Part shown: positions 7,816 through 16,155 of the stretch, in pieces
Layout: each line of letters starts with the position of its first letter
Numbering within the stretch: position 1 is the stretch's first letter
Source: Streptomyces hoynatensis
GTDB lineage: Bacteria > Actinomycetota > Actinomycetes > Streptomycetales > Streptomycetaceae
DNA length: 64,000 nucleotides
Direction of reading: 5' to 3'
Assembly (NCBI RefSeq): GCF_003626535.1
Contig: NZ_RBAL01000015.1
Location: forward strand, 62,001 to 126,000
The notes under the pieces: generated by a model
Told to the model about the DNA's origin: nothing
Database searches by the model: none
The model's input: the letters and a program-made list of their open reading frames with translations, nothing else
Program-made: the position numbers and the translations under genes

Positions 7816-8786
7816 GCGGGCGCTCCCGGCGTGGCCCGGCGTGCCGGGGCGCCCGGGCGCCGGGCGCGCACGCGGGCGGCGGCGGCCATCCCGCCGAGCG
7901 CGACTGCCGCCCGGCGCCCGCGGGGCACCACCGCGCGCCGGTGCACGGTGGCGTATCCCTCGGCCTCGATCCGCTCCAGGATCGCGCCGTAGAGGGTGAA
8001 CGCGGTCCGCACGCAGGGCCGGGACGCCGGGTCGAGCAGCGCGATGCCGGGCTCCGCCTCCCGGTACACGGCCCGCGTGAGGGCGACGGCGGCCCGCAGC
8101 GCGGCCGTGATGCGCGGATCGCCGCGGCCGGTGCGCCTGCTGTGGACGAGCAGCCCGCGGTCCACGCCGTGGGCGGCGAGCAGGTCGGCCGGCAGGTAGA
8201 CGCGGTCGCGGTCGAGATCCTCGCCGAGGTCGCGCACGAAGTTGGTCAGCTGGAAGGCGATGCCGAGGGCCGCGGCGTACGGGGCGGCCTCCGCCGGGTC
8301 GGTCACCGTGCCCAGGACGGGCAGCAGCTGGAGTCCGATGACGGCGGCCGAGCCGTGCATGTAGCGGCTCAGCTCCGCGTAGTCGGCGTAGCCGGTCACC
8401 TCCAGGTCCATCCGCATGGAGGCGAGGAAGGCCGCGAAGTACGAGGGGTCGATGCCGTGGACGCGGACCGTGTGGACCAGCGCCCGCACCGCGGGCTCCT
8501 CGCCCGGCCCCTCGGCGAGCGCGGCGGCAAGCCGCCGCTCCAGGGTGGTGAGCGCCGCGGCGCGCGCCGCCTTCCGGGCGCGGGGGCCCGGCGCGTCGAC
8601 GATCTCGTCGGCCCTGCGGGCGAAGCCGTACAGGGCGTGCACCGCGGGCCTGCGGCCGGGCGGCAGCAGCCGGGTGGCGAGGAAGTACGTCCTGCCGTGT
8701 GCCGCGTGGAGGCGCCGGCTGACGGCGTAGTCGGCGCGCAGCGAGGGGGCGGTGATGCCCGCGGCGTCGAGTTCCCTGGCGCTCAC
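7812..8786 (-). CDS. crtB: Phytoene synthase CrtB
   Basis: CrtB condenses two geranylgeranyl diphosphates head-to-head into phytoene, the first committed carotenoid step. The 324-residue length is typical. The two Asp-rich Mg/diphosphate motifs are visible: FARRADEIVD near residue 60 and QLTNFVRDLGEDLDRDRVYLP near residue 180, the second being the squalene/phytoene synthase signature. The GTG start at 8786 overlaps the crtI stop by 4 bases (GTGA), and its own stop overlaps the Rieske gene start, so the three genes are translationally coupled. No gene for the precursor enzyme CrtE lies beside it in this window. Confidence 0.93.
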   Translation of the reverse strand: MSARELDAAGITAPSLRADYAVSRRLHAAHGRTYFLATRLLPPGRRPAVHALYGFARRADEIVDAPGPRARKAARAAALTTLERRLAAALAEGPGEEPAVRALVHTVRVHGIDPSYFAAFLASMRMDLEVTGYADYAELSRYMHGSAAVIGLQLLPVLGTVTDPAEAAPYAAALGIAFQLTNFVRDLGEDLDRDRVYLPADLLAAHGVDRGLLVHSRRTGRGDPRITAALRAAVALTRAVYREAEPGIALLDPASRPCVRTAFTLYGAILERIEAEGYATVHRRAVVPRGRRAAVALGGMAAAARVRARRPGAPARRATPGAPA

Positions 8787-10324
8787 GCCGGCGCCCCCTC
8801 CGCCCGGCGCGCGGCGGGCGCGCTCCGGGGCGCCCGCCGCCGGGCGCGGGGGCCGGTCACCCGGGCGGCGGCGAGCTTCCCGGAGAGTACGGCGGTGGGC
8901 ACGCCGACGCCCGGCGTGGTGCCGCAGCCCGCCAGCACCGCGTTCTCGGTGCCGCGCACCAGGTTGCGCGGCCGGAAGGGCCCGGTCTGGGCGGCGGTGT
9001 GCGCGGCGGAGAAGGGGGTGCCCGCCGCGTGCCCGCGCGCCGCCCAGTCGGCGGGGGTGACCAGGCACTCCTCCTCCACGGCCGAGGCCAGTCCGCACAG
9101 CCCGCGCCGTTCGAGCTCCGCGAGCAGTGCGTCCCGGTACCGGGGGCCGAGCTCCCGCCACCGGTGGGCGGCGGGGCCGAGTGCGGTGTTGGGGCAGGGC
9201 GCGAGGAGGTACAGCAGGTGGCGCCCTGGCGGGGCGAGCGCCGGATCGGTGGCGGTGGGGCGGGTGACGAGCAGGGAGGGGTCGGCCGGCAGCTCGCCGG
9301 TGCGGGTGAGCCGCCGGAAGGCCGATTCCCAGGAGGCACCGAACCACAGGGTGTGGTGGCCGAGTTGGGGCCAGGTGCGGTCGCAGCCCGCGTGCAGCAC
9401 CACGGCGGAGGGCGCGTGCCGCAGCGGCAGCGGCCGGCGGGGGCGGCGGCCCAGCAGCCGGTAGGCCGTGGCCAGTTCGCAGGTCAGGACGACGGCATCG
9501 CAGGGAACGCGCTCCGCCTCGGTGTGGACGGCGGTGATCCGGCCGCCGCGGCGCTCCAGGCGGGTGACGGCGTGGCCGTAGCGCAGGTCGGCGCCCGCGG
9601 CCTCGGCGGCGGCGGCCAGCGCCCGCGGCAGGGCGTGCATGCCGCCGCGCGGGAACCAGACGCCGGCCACCGTGTCCATGTAGGCGATGACGGCGTACGC
9701 GGCCAGCGCGCGGGCGGGCGGGAGTCCGGCGTACAGGGCCTGGAAGGAGAAGACGCGGCGCAGCCTCGGGTCGCGCAGGAAGCGGCCGATGGCGGCGTCC
9801 AGCCTGCCGAACCCGCCGAGGGCGGCGAGCCGGGCGAGGTCGGGGCCGAGCAGCTGCCAGGGGGAGTCGAAGTTGGCGTCGATGAAGCTGCGCATCTGCA
9901 CGGCGTGCAGCCGGGTGAGCCAGGCGCGCAGGCGCAGGTATCCGGCGGCCTCGCGCGGCCCGGCGAGGCGCTCGACCTCGGCCGCCATCGGCCCGGCCTC
10001 GCTGTGCACGTCGAGGGAGCTGCCGTCGGCGAACCTCGCCCGGTAGGCGGGGTGCAGCGGCACCAGTTCGAGCCGGCCTTCGAGGCTGTCGCCGACCGCC
10101 GAGAACGCCTCCCCGACGAGGTGCGGCATGGTCAGGACGGTGGGGCCGGTGTCCATCAGGTAGCCGCCGCGGGCGAGCAGTCCCGCCCGGCCGCCGGGCA
10201 GCGGCTCGCGTTCGAGGACGGTGACGCGGCGGCCGGCGCCCAGCAGGTGCAGCGCGGCGGAGAGCCCGGCCAGGCCCGCCCCCACCACGGCCACGTGGCC
10301 GGTGGGCCCGGGCAGCGTCCTCAT
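8783..10324 (-). CDS. crtI: Phytoene desaturase CrtI
   Basis: This 513-residue FAD enzyme converts phytoene to lycopene by successive desaturations. The N-terminal dinucleotide-binding motif is VAVVGAGLAGLSAALHLLGAG with LEREPLPGGRAG after the second strand. The C-terminal CrtI signature GCGTTPGVGVPTAVLSGKLAA is intact. ATG at 10324 places the FAD motif close to the N-terminus as in the family; a much longer open frame upstream has no protein-like content. It is the first gene of the leftward arm and diverges from the photolyase remnant across 433 bases that should hold both promoters. Confidence 0.93.
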   Translation of the reverse strand: MRTLPGPTGHVAVVGAGLAGLSAALHLLGAGRRVTVLEREPLPGGRAGLLARGGYLMDTGPTVLTMPHLVGEAFSAVGDSLEGRLELVPLHPAYRARFADGSSLDVHSEAGPMAAEVERLAGPREAAGYLRLRAWLTRLHAVQMRSFIDANFDSPWQLLGPDLARLAALGGFGRLDAAIGRFLRDPRLRRVFSFQALYAGLPPARALAAYAVIAYMDTVAGVWFPRGGMHALPRALAAAAEAAGADLRYGHAVTRLERRGGRITAVHTEAERVPCDAVVLTCELATAYRLLGRRPRRPLPLRHAPSAVVLHAGCDRTWPQLGHHTLWFGASWESAFRRLTRTGELPADPSLLVTRPTATDPALAPPGRHLLYLLAPCPNTALGPAAHRWRELGPRYRDALLAELERRGLCGLASAVEEECLVTPADWAARGHAAGTPFSAAHTAAQTGPFRPRNLVRGTENAVLAGCGTTPGVGVPTAVLSGKLAAARVTGPRARRRAPRSAPAARRAEGAPA

Positions 10325-10757
10325 CGGGCGGCGGCCACGGCGGGCGGGCGGGAGTAACCGCCCGGCGGGCCCTGGCGGCCGTGGGGTGGTCCCGGGCGGC
10401 CAGGACGGCTCTCGTGGGATGCGGGAGGGAACATCGGGCTTCCTTTCACCTCGTCGGCCTGCGGGCGCCGCCCGGCCGGCCGGAGAGCGCCGGCGGGGGC
10501 GGCGCCGGGCGGGCCGTGGCCGCCCCGTGAAGTGCACCACCGGCGGCGCCACTTCCCCCCGGGCGGCTCGCGGCCCCGGTGCCGGGTCGCTCCTACGGGG
10601 GAGGCGGGCCGTGCGCCGGGGGAAGGCGCCCCTCACCCGCCCGGGTGCTCCGGGCCGCGCGGCGCGGAGGCGCGGCGCACGGGCGCGCCCGGCCCGCGGC
10701 GCCGTGCGGTAGGAGTGGCCCGAGGGGCGGCGGCCCTGCCCCGCGGAGGAGTGGTGC
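10325..10757. other. Divergent promoter region of the carotenoid locus
   Basis: This region between crtI (leftward) and the photolyase remnant (rightward) has no protein-like frame. GGAGGAG at 10745-10751 is a good ribosome binding site for the rightward gene. I could not fix a -35/-10 pair on either strand. Streptomyces carotenoid loci are often driven by light-responsive LitR/LitS-type regulators; neither gene is in the window. Confidence 0.5.
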
Positions 10758-11702
10758 ATGAGCGTGTCCGTCGTCCTGTTCACCTCCGGCCTGCGCCTGC
10801 ACGACCATCCGCCGCTGCGCGCGGCGCTGCGCGGCGGGCGGGAGGTGGTGCCGCTGTTCGTCCGGGACCGGGCCGTCGCCGCGGCCGGATTCGCCGCGCG
10901 GAACCGGCAGGCGTTCCTCGCGGACTGCCTCGCCGACCTCGACGCCGGGCTCAGGGAGCGCGGCGGGCGGCTCGTGGTGCGCTCGGGGGACCTCGTGGCC
11001 GAGGGGTGCCGGGTGGCCGCCGAGGCGCGGGCGGACACGGTGCACCTGGCGGCGGGGGTCAGCGGCTTCGCCGCCAGGCGCGAGGTGCGGCTGCGGCGGG
11101 CGCTTCGGGCGGCGGGCCCGGGGCTGCGCGTGCACGAGGCGGTGGTGAACGTGGTTTCTCCCGGCGCCGTGACCCCGGGGTCCTCGGGCCACTTCGCCGT
11201 CTTCGGCCCCTGCGTCAGGCGCTGGTCGCAGCAGCGGCCGCGGCCCGTGCCGGCCGCGCCCCGGCGCGTTCCGGTGCCGGGGCACCTCGGCTCAAAGCCG
11301 CTGCCCTCCCGCCGGGGCCTGCCGGGGGTGTCGCCCGGGCTCGCGGCCGGCGGCGAGCGGCGGGGGGAGGCAGCGGCTGTCCGCCTGGCTGCGCGGCGGC
11401 CCCGGCGCGTACGCCGGCCGGCGGGACGACCCGGCCGGGGACGCGACCTCCCGCCTCTCCCCCACCTGCCCTTCGGCTCCCTGTCCGCGGTGGAGCTGGT
11501 GCACCGGGCGCGGCGCCGCGGCGGGGCCGGCACCGAGGCGTTCGTCAGGCAGCCGGCCTGGCGCGACTTCCACCGGCAGGTCCTGGCCGCCCGCCCTGGG
11601 GCCTCGGCCGCCGACCACCGCACCCGGCACGACAGGTGGCGCAGGCGAGGCGGCGTGGGACGGGCGGGCGCGCCGGCGCCGGGAAGGGGCGGTGCCGGGT
11701 GA
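10758..11702 (+). pseudogene. Degenerate, C-terminally truncated DNA photolyase
   Basis: Residues 1-150 match the photolyase/cryptochrome antenna domain (VVLFTSGLRLHDHPPLRAAL, VVPLFVRDRAVA, VVNVVSPGAVTPGSSG). From about 11365 to 11461 the gene reads out of frame. Removing one G from the G6 run at 11362-11367 and adding one C to the C5 run at 11459-11463 gives RLSAWLRGGPGAYAG...ATSRLSPHLPFGSLS, the normal start of the catalytic domain. The original frame then resumes (FVRQPAWRDFHRQVLAARPG). About 40 residues later the sequence turns into Gly/Arg-rich tail and stops at 314 residues, whereas photolyases are about 450. Most of the FAD-binding helical domain is missing. A functional repair enzyme is very unlikely. 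The stop overlaps the crtY GTG, so translation could still be coupled. Confidence 0.75.
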
Positions 11703-13036
11703 GCGGGCGGGTGCTCGACGCGGACGTGGCGATCGTGGGCGCCGGGGCGGCGGGGCTGTGCCTGGCGCACCGCCTCGCCTGCCCGCCGCCCGGGCTCGCG
11801 CCGCCCGGGCTGGTGCTGCTCCAGGCGCCCGAGGGGCCGCTGCGGGCGCCGCCGCGCACCTGGTGCTTCTGGGAGGCGGGCGCGGGGCGCTTCGAGGAGG
11901 CGGTCTCCGCCTCCTGGGGGCGGCTGCGGGTCCACGACCCGCGCGGCGCCGCGACCGTGGCCCGCGTCGCGCCGCTGCGCTACAAGATGATCAGGTCCGC
12001 GGACCTGGAGGCCCTGGTCGCCCGCGAACTGGCCGCGCGGCCTGGGGCGTACGCGTGCGAGGCCGCCGTGCACGCGGTGCGGGACGTGCCGGGCGGCGCC
12101 GAGGTGCACGCCCGCGCCGGGGACGGCAGTCCGCTGCTGGTGCGGGCCCGCTGGGTGTTCGACTCCCGGCCGCCGCGGGAGCTGCCCGCGGCGCGCACCA
12201 CGCTGCTCCAGCACTTCCACGGCTGGTTCCTGCGCAGCCGGCGGCCGGCCTTCGACCCGGACACCGTGGAGCTGATGGACTTCCGCGCCCCGCCCCCGCC
12301 CCACGGCCTCGCCTTCGGCTACGTGCTCCCGACCGGGGAACGCACGGCCCTGGCCGAGTACACGGTGTTCTCCGCGGCCCGCCTGCCGCGGAGCGCCTAC
12401 GCGCACGCCCTGCGGCGCTACCTGCGGGAGGTCCTCGGCCTCGGCGAGGTCCTGGTGACGGGCGAGGAGAGCGGCGTCATCCCCATGACGGACGGGAGGT
12501 TCGCGGGGCGGGCCGGCGCGGCGGTGTTCCGGATCGGCACCGCGGGAGGGGCCACCCGTCCCGCCACGGGCTACACCTTCGCCGCTGTGCAACGGCAGAC
12601 GCGTGCCCTGGCCGCCGCCGTGCACGCCGGGCGCAAGCCCCGTTTGCGCGCCCCCCATCACGCCCGCGCGCGGGTCATGGACGCCGTTGTGCTGCGCGCC
12701 CTCGCCGCCGGGCGGGTGGAGGGCGCCGAGCTCTTCCCCCGGCTGTTCTGCCGCGTTCCCGCCGAGCGGCTGCTGCGCTTCCTCGACGGCCGCACCACGG
12801 CCCGCGAGGACCTGGCCGTCGGCCTGCGGATGCCGCTGCTGCCGATGCTGCGCACGGCCGCGGAGTTGCCGCGGCTGCCGCGGCGGCCCCCTGCGGGCCC
12901 CTGGCCACCGCCCGCGCCCGCCGACCCGCCGCCCGCCGACCCGCCAACCGCCAACCCGCCAACCGCCGACCAGCTGCCCGCCGACGACCTGCCCGCAGGG
13001 CCGGCGCCCGCCGCGCCGGGGGAGGGCGCGCCGTGA
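11699..13036 (+). CDS. crtY: Lycopene beta-cyclase CrtY
   Basis: CrtY closes both ends of lycopene to beta-carotene. This 445-residue protein has the N-terminal nucleotide-binding fold (DVAIVGAGAAGLCLAHRL), the cyclase motif RTWCFWE, and YVLPTGERTALAEYTVFS plus GVIPMTD typical of CrtY-type cyclases. The GTG start at 11699 overlaps the photolyase-remnant stop by 4 bases. The C-terminus carries an unusual Pro/Ala tail (about 12905-13030) encoded by imperfect 15-bp repeats of ACCCGCCAACCGCC type. The tail is probably disordered and not part of the catalytic core. Its stop overlaps the crtU start. Confidence 0.9.
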   Translation: MSGRVLDADVAIVGAGAAGLCLAHRLACPPPGLAPPGLVLLQAPEGPLRAPPRTWCFWEAGAGRFEEAVSASWGRLRVHDPRGAATVARVAPLRYKMIRSADLEALVARELAARPGAYACEAAVHAVRDVPGGAEVHARAGDGSPLLVRARWVFDSRPPRELPAARTTLLQHFHGWFLRSRRPAFDPDTVELMDFRAPPPPHGLAFGYVLPTGERTALAEYTVFSAARLPRSAYAHALRRYLREVLGLGEVLVTGEESGVIPMTDGRFAGRAGAAVFRIGTAGGATRPATGYTFAAVQRQTRALAAAVHAGRKPRLRAPHHARARVMDAVVLRALAAGRVEGAELFPRLFCRVPAERLLRFLDGRTTAREDLAVGLRMPLLPMLRTAAELPRLPRRPPAGPWPPPAPADPPPADPPTANPPTADQLPADDLPAGPAPAAPGEGAP

Positions 13037-14664
13037 GCGCGGCCCGGCGCCCGGCGGGCGGCGGCCGGGACCGGCGCGCGCAGTTCGTCGCGCCCCGCCC
13101 GGGCCGCCCACGCGCCTGCGCCCCCGGCCCGTCGGCCGCCGTGGTCGGCGGCGGGATCGCGGGGCTCGCCGCGGCGACGGCGCTCGCGGAGCGCGGCGTG
13201 CGCGTCACGCTCTACGAACGCGAGGAGGTGCTCGGCGGCCGGGTCGCGGGCTGGCCGGTCACGCTGGCCGACGGCTCGCGGGCCACGATGAGCCGCGGCT
13301 TCCACGCCTTCTTCCGGCAGTACTACAACCTCCGTGCCCTGCTGCGGCGCGCCGATCCCGGGCTGCGGGCGCTCACGGCGCTGCCCGACTACCCCCTCTG
13401 GCACGCCGCGGGCCTGCGCGAGGGCTTCTCCCGGGTGCCGCGCACCCCGCCGTGGAACGCGCTGGGCTACCTCGCGCTCAGCCCCGCGTGCGGCGCCCGC
13501 GACCTGCTGCGGATGCGCCCCTCGGCGGCCCTGCCGCTGCTCGACGTGCGGGTGCCCGAGGTGTACGAGCGGCTGGACGGGATCAGCGCCCGCGCGTTCC
13601 TGGACGCGATCCGTTTCCCGCCGGCCGCCAGGCACGCGGCCTTCGAGGTGTTCTCCCGCAGCTTCTTCGCCGACCCCGGGGAGTTGTCGGCCGCCGAGAT
13701 GGTCCTGATGTGCCACGTGTACTTCCTGGGTTCGAGCGAGGGGCTGCTCTTCGACGTACCGCGCGAGCCCTTCCCCGCGGCGCTGTGGGAGCCCCTGGCG
13801 CGGCACCTGGGCGGTCTCGGCGCCGAGATCCGCGCCGGGGCCGCCGTGCGGCGCGTCGAGCCGCTGCCCTGCGGCGGGTTCGAGGTGCTCGCCGCCTCGC
13901 CGGGCGCCCGCCGCCACGACGCGGTGGTGCTCGCCCTGGACACCGCGGGCCTGCGGGGGCTGGTGGCGCGCTCCCCGCGGCTCGGCGACCCGGGCTGGCG
14001 GGCCACGATCGCCGCGCTGCGGACCGCCCCGCCGTTCCTGGTGAGCCGGCTGTGGCTGGACCGCCCCGTGGCGGCCGGGCGCTCCGGGTTCCTCGCCACC
14101 GGCGGCTTCGGCACGCTGGACAACGTCAGCGTGCTCGACCGCTGGGAGGGCGAGGCCGCGCGCTGGGCCGCGCGCACCGGCGGCTCGGTGGTGGAACTGC
14201 ACGCCTACGCCCTGCCGCACCACGCCGATCCCGCCGGACAGCAGCGCCTGCTGCGCGCGGAGCTCGGCCGGGTCTACCCGGAGACCAGGGCGGCCCGCGT
14301 CCTGGACGCCAGGCACCTGTGGCGCGAGGACTGCCCGCTGTTCGCCGTCGGCGGGCACGCGGGGCGTCCCGCGGTCCGCACCCCGCATCCGCGGCTGACG
14401 CTGGCGGGCGACCTGGTGCGCACGGGGCTTCCGGTGGCCCTCATGGAACGGGCCGCGACCTCGGGCCTCCTGGCGGCGAACGCCCTGCTGGCGGGCTGGG
14501 GGCTGGCGGGCCACCCGCTGTGGACGGTGCCCGGGCGCGGCCGTTTCGCCGCCCTGCGCGCCCTGGCCCGCCTCGGCCGGGCCCCCTCCCCCACCCACGG
14601 GCGCCCCGCCCGGCCCGCCGAACCCGCCGTCCCGGCCGAACCCGGCGGGCCCGCCGCGTCCTGA
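13033..14664 (+). CDS. crtU: Carotene desaturase/methyltransferase CrtU (aromatic ring formation)
   Basis: CrtU converts the beta-ionone rings of beta-carotene into aromatic phi-rings, giving beta-isorenieratene and isorenieratene in actinobacteria. This 543-residue FAD protein has AAVVGGGIAGLAAATALAE with LYEREEVLGGRVAGW, the conserved SRGFHAFFRQYYNLRALLRR segment, and a C-terminal LTLAGDLVRTGLPVALMERA FAD-contact block. These match CrtU rather than CrtI, whose PGVGVP block is absent. The start is GTG at 13033, overlapping the crtY stop (GTGA). It ends the rightward arm at a terminator-like inverted repeat and converges with the DUF1152 gene. Confidence 0.88.
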   Translation: MSAARRPAGGGRDRRAQFVAPRPGRPRACAPGPSAAVVGGGIAGLAAATALAERGVRVTLYEREEVLGGRVAGWPVTLADGSRATMSRGFHAFFRQYYNLRALLRRADPGLRALTALPDYPLWHAAGLREGFSRVPRTPPWNALGYLALSPACGARDLLRMRPSAALPLLDVRVPEVYERLDGISARAFLDAIRFPPAARHAAFEVFSRSFFADPGELSAAEMVLMCHVYFLGSSEGLLFDVPREPFPAALWEPLARHLGGLGAEIRAGAAVRRVEPLPCGGFEVLAASPGARRHDAVVLALDTAGLRGLVARSPRLGDPGWRATIAALRTAPPFLVSRLWLDRPVAAGRSGFLATGGFGTLDNVSVLDRWEGEAARWAARTGGSVVELHAYALPHHADPAGQQRLLRAELGRVYPETRAARVLDARHLWREDCPLFAVGGHAGRPAVRTPHPRLTLAGDLVRTGLPVALMERAATSGLLAANALLAGWGLAGHPLWTVPGRGRFAALRALARLGRAPSPTHGRPARPAEPAVPAEPGGPAAS

Positions 14665-14684
14665 GCCCCGGGGCCGGCGGCTCA
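14662..14684. terminator. Bidirectional terminator candidate built around two convergent stop codons
   Basis: TGAGCC (14662-14667) and GGCTCA (14679-14684) form a 6-bp stem with an 11-base loop containing CCCCGGGG. The arms contain the stop codons of crtU and of the convergent DUF1152 gene. Confidence 0.45.
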
Positions 14685-15818
14685 GCCCAGGGGGCGGCCG
14701 GCGGACGGCGGCCCGGGACACAGCCGCCACAGCGGCGGCGCGTGGCGCGGGGGTGCGGCGGCGCGCAGCCGCCCCAGCAGGCCCGTCAGGGCGGGCCGCG
14801 ACAGGCCGAGTTCCTCCGCGATGCGGCGGGTGGTCACGTACTCGACTCCCGTGGCGGCCGTGCGCCGCTCCCATGCGGCGAACTCCGCGTCCAGGGCCGC
14901 GGGTTCCGGGTTCCTTCCGGCGCCGGGACGGGCGCCGCCGCGGGCCGCGAGGTCCAGGGCCCGCTCGCGTTCGCGGGCGATCTCGGAGAAGCCGCAGACC
15001 GCGCGGCTCGCCTCCTCGGCCTCGCCGAGCGAGGCGGCCCCCTCCAGGGCGCGCGCCAGCCGGTTGACCGCGAGGGCCGCGGGCAGCGTCAGCCGGTGGA
15101 CGGCGGCGCTCCCGGGGCCGAGCGTGAGCGGGCGCGGGGCGTCCCGGGTCCCGCACACCCCCCGCACGCCCCTCGCGGCGGCGACCAGCAGGGCGCTCGC
15201 CTCCGAGGGGTGCCAGGCGAAGACCCGGTCCACGCAGGCGGTGTCCCCGGCGGTGAGGGTGAAGGCGGGCGCGCCGAGCCGGGGACGCAGCCGGGCCTCG
15301 GGCACCTCGTTGTCGAGGCCGGGGCCCGCGATGAGCACCGAGGCGGGCAGGCCCGCGCGGGCGCAGGCGGCGAGGACCAGGGCGTCGCCGAGCGGGCTGC
15401 GCAGCGTGGGCTCGTCGCCCTCGGCCAGCGCGTCGCCGCCGACGTCGACGATCTCGACCCGGTCGGCGGCGCAGTACGCGGCGGCCTCGGCGATCTGGCG
15501 GGCGAGGCCCACGGTCCCCTCGTAGGGGTCGAGCAGGCCGAGTTCCGGCCGCAGGTCGGCGGCGAGCCGCGGCAGCAGCGAGCCCGCCGGGGGAAGGGGC
15601 GCGGAGGCGGGGGTGACCAGGTGGAGCCGCGGGGTGGGGCGGAGGGTGCCGGAGAAGTCGGACGGCCGCCTCGGCCCAGGCACGGGGTCGACCACCAGGC
15701 GCTCCCAGGCATAGGTGAGGACGAGGGCCTCGGTCCCGGCACCGTGCAGGGCGGCGTGGACCATGGCGGTCGCGATGGCGTCGCCCCCGCCCCCGGCCGC
15801 GATGAGAAGTCGCTTCAT
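14682..15818 (-). CDS. DUF1152 domain protein
   Basis: This 378-residue protein begins KRLLIAAGGGGDAIATAMVHAAL, a glycine-rich nucleotide-binding-like loop followed by a helix. It continues with a Rossmann-like alternation of strands and helices (VLTYAWERLVVDPVPGPRRPSDFSG, VEIVDVGGDALAEGDEPTLRSPLGDALVLAA). These features match the DUF1152 family, whose biochemical role is unknown to me. The last 60 residues look like a winged-helix segment (TRRIAEELGLSRPALTGLLGRLRAA), so it may bind DNA or the segment may be structural. It diverges from the radical SAM gene across 337 bases, so the two could be co-regulated. No transmembrane segment or signal peptide is seen. Confidence 0.75.
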   Translation of the reverse strand: MKRLLIAAGGGGDAIATAMVHAALHGAGTEALVLTYAWERLVVDPVPGPRRPSDFSGTLRPTPRLHLVTPASAPLPPAGSLLPRLAADLRPELGLLDPYEGTVGLARQIAEAAAYCAADRVEIVDVGGDALAEGDEPTLRSPLGDALVLAACARAGLPASVLIAGPGLDNEVPEARLRPRLGAPAFTLTAGDTACVDRVFAWHPSEASALLVAAARGVRGVCGTRDAPRPLTLGPGSAAVHRLTLPAALAVNRLARALEGAASLGEAEEASRAVCGFSEIARERERALDLAARGGARPGAGRNPEPAALDAEFAAWERRTAATGVEYVTTRRIAEELGLSRPALTGLLGRLRAAAPPRHAPPLWRLCPGPPSAGRPLG

Positions 15819-16155
15819 GCGTACGACACTTCCCCACCCGCCCCGGTCGTCCCCGCCGCCGCGGCCCGGTGGCGGAAATGGCGGCCACGGCAGGCGGCAA
15901 TACCGGCAGACGCGCGGAAGCCGCGAAGAATCCGCGGAGAAACCACGGGGAAGCCACGGGGAACCGGCGCGGAAGCCGCGCGGACGTCACGGCAGGTGCG
16001 GGGAATTCGGCCATGATCGGGCGGCCGCGGGGGCGGCAAGTCGGCCAGTTCGCGTCATTACCCGGCGTCGCGCCGGGCAACTAGCGTGCCCTTCGGCTCT
16101 CCCCTCCCCCAGCATTCACGCACGCACGGAAACACGGAAAGAGGTCGGAGCACCC
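15819..16155. other. Divergent intergenic region with purine-rich imperfect repeats
   Basis: The interval between the DUF1152 gene (leftward) and the radical SAM gene (rightward) has no recognisable gene. About 15895-15990 consists of imperfect repeats of GCGGAAGCCGCG and CACGGGGAAGC type with strong purine bias on the plus strand. A promoter for the radical SAM gene is called at 16058-16087. Confidence 0.55.
16058..16087 (+). promoter_or_regulatory. Promoter of the radical SAM gene with an inverted repeat in the spacer
   Basis: TTACCC (16058-16063) and TAGCGT (16082-16087) are separated by 18 bases. Inside this interval CCCGGCG-TCG-CGCCGGG (16061-16077) forms a perfect 7-bp inverted repeat. 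A dyad between -35 and -10 is where MerR-type activators, or a steric repressor, would bind. The 5' leader would be about 60 bases. Confidence 0.45.

Noticed and set aside
8783..13111. A 1442-codon open frame on the minus strand crossing the whole carotenoid locus
   Set aside because: Only its last 513 codons (crtI) look like protein; the rest is antisense to crtY and crtU and rich in Arg/Pro/Gly from GC bias.
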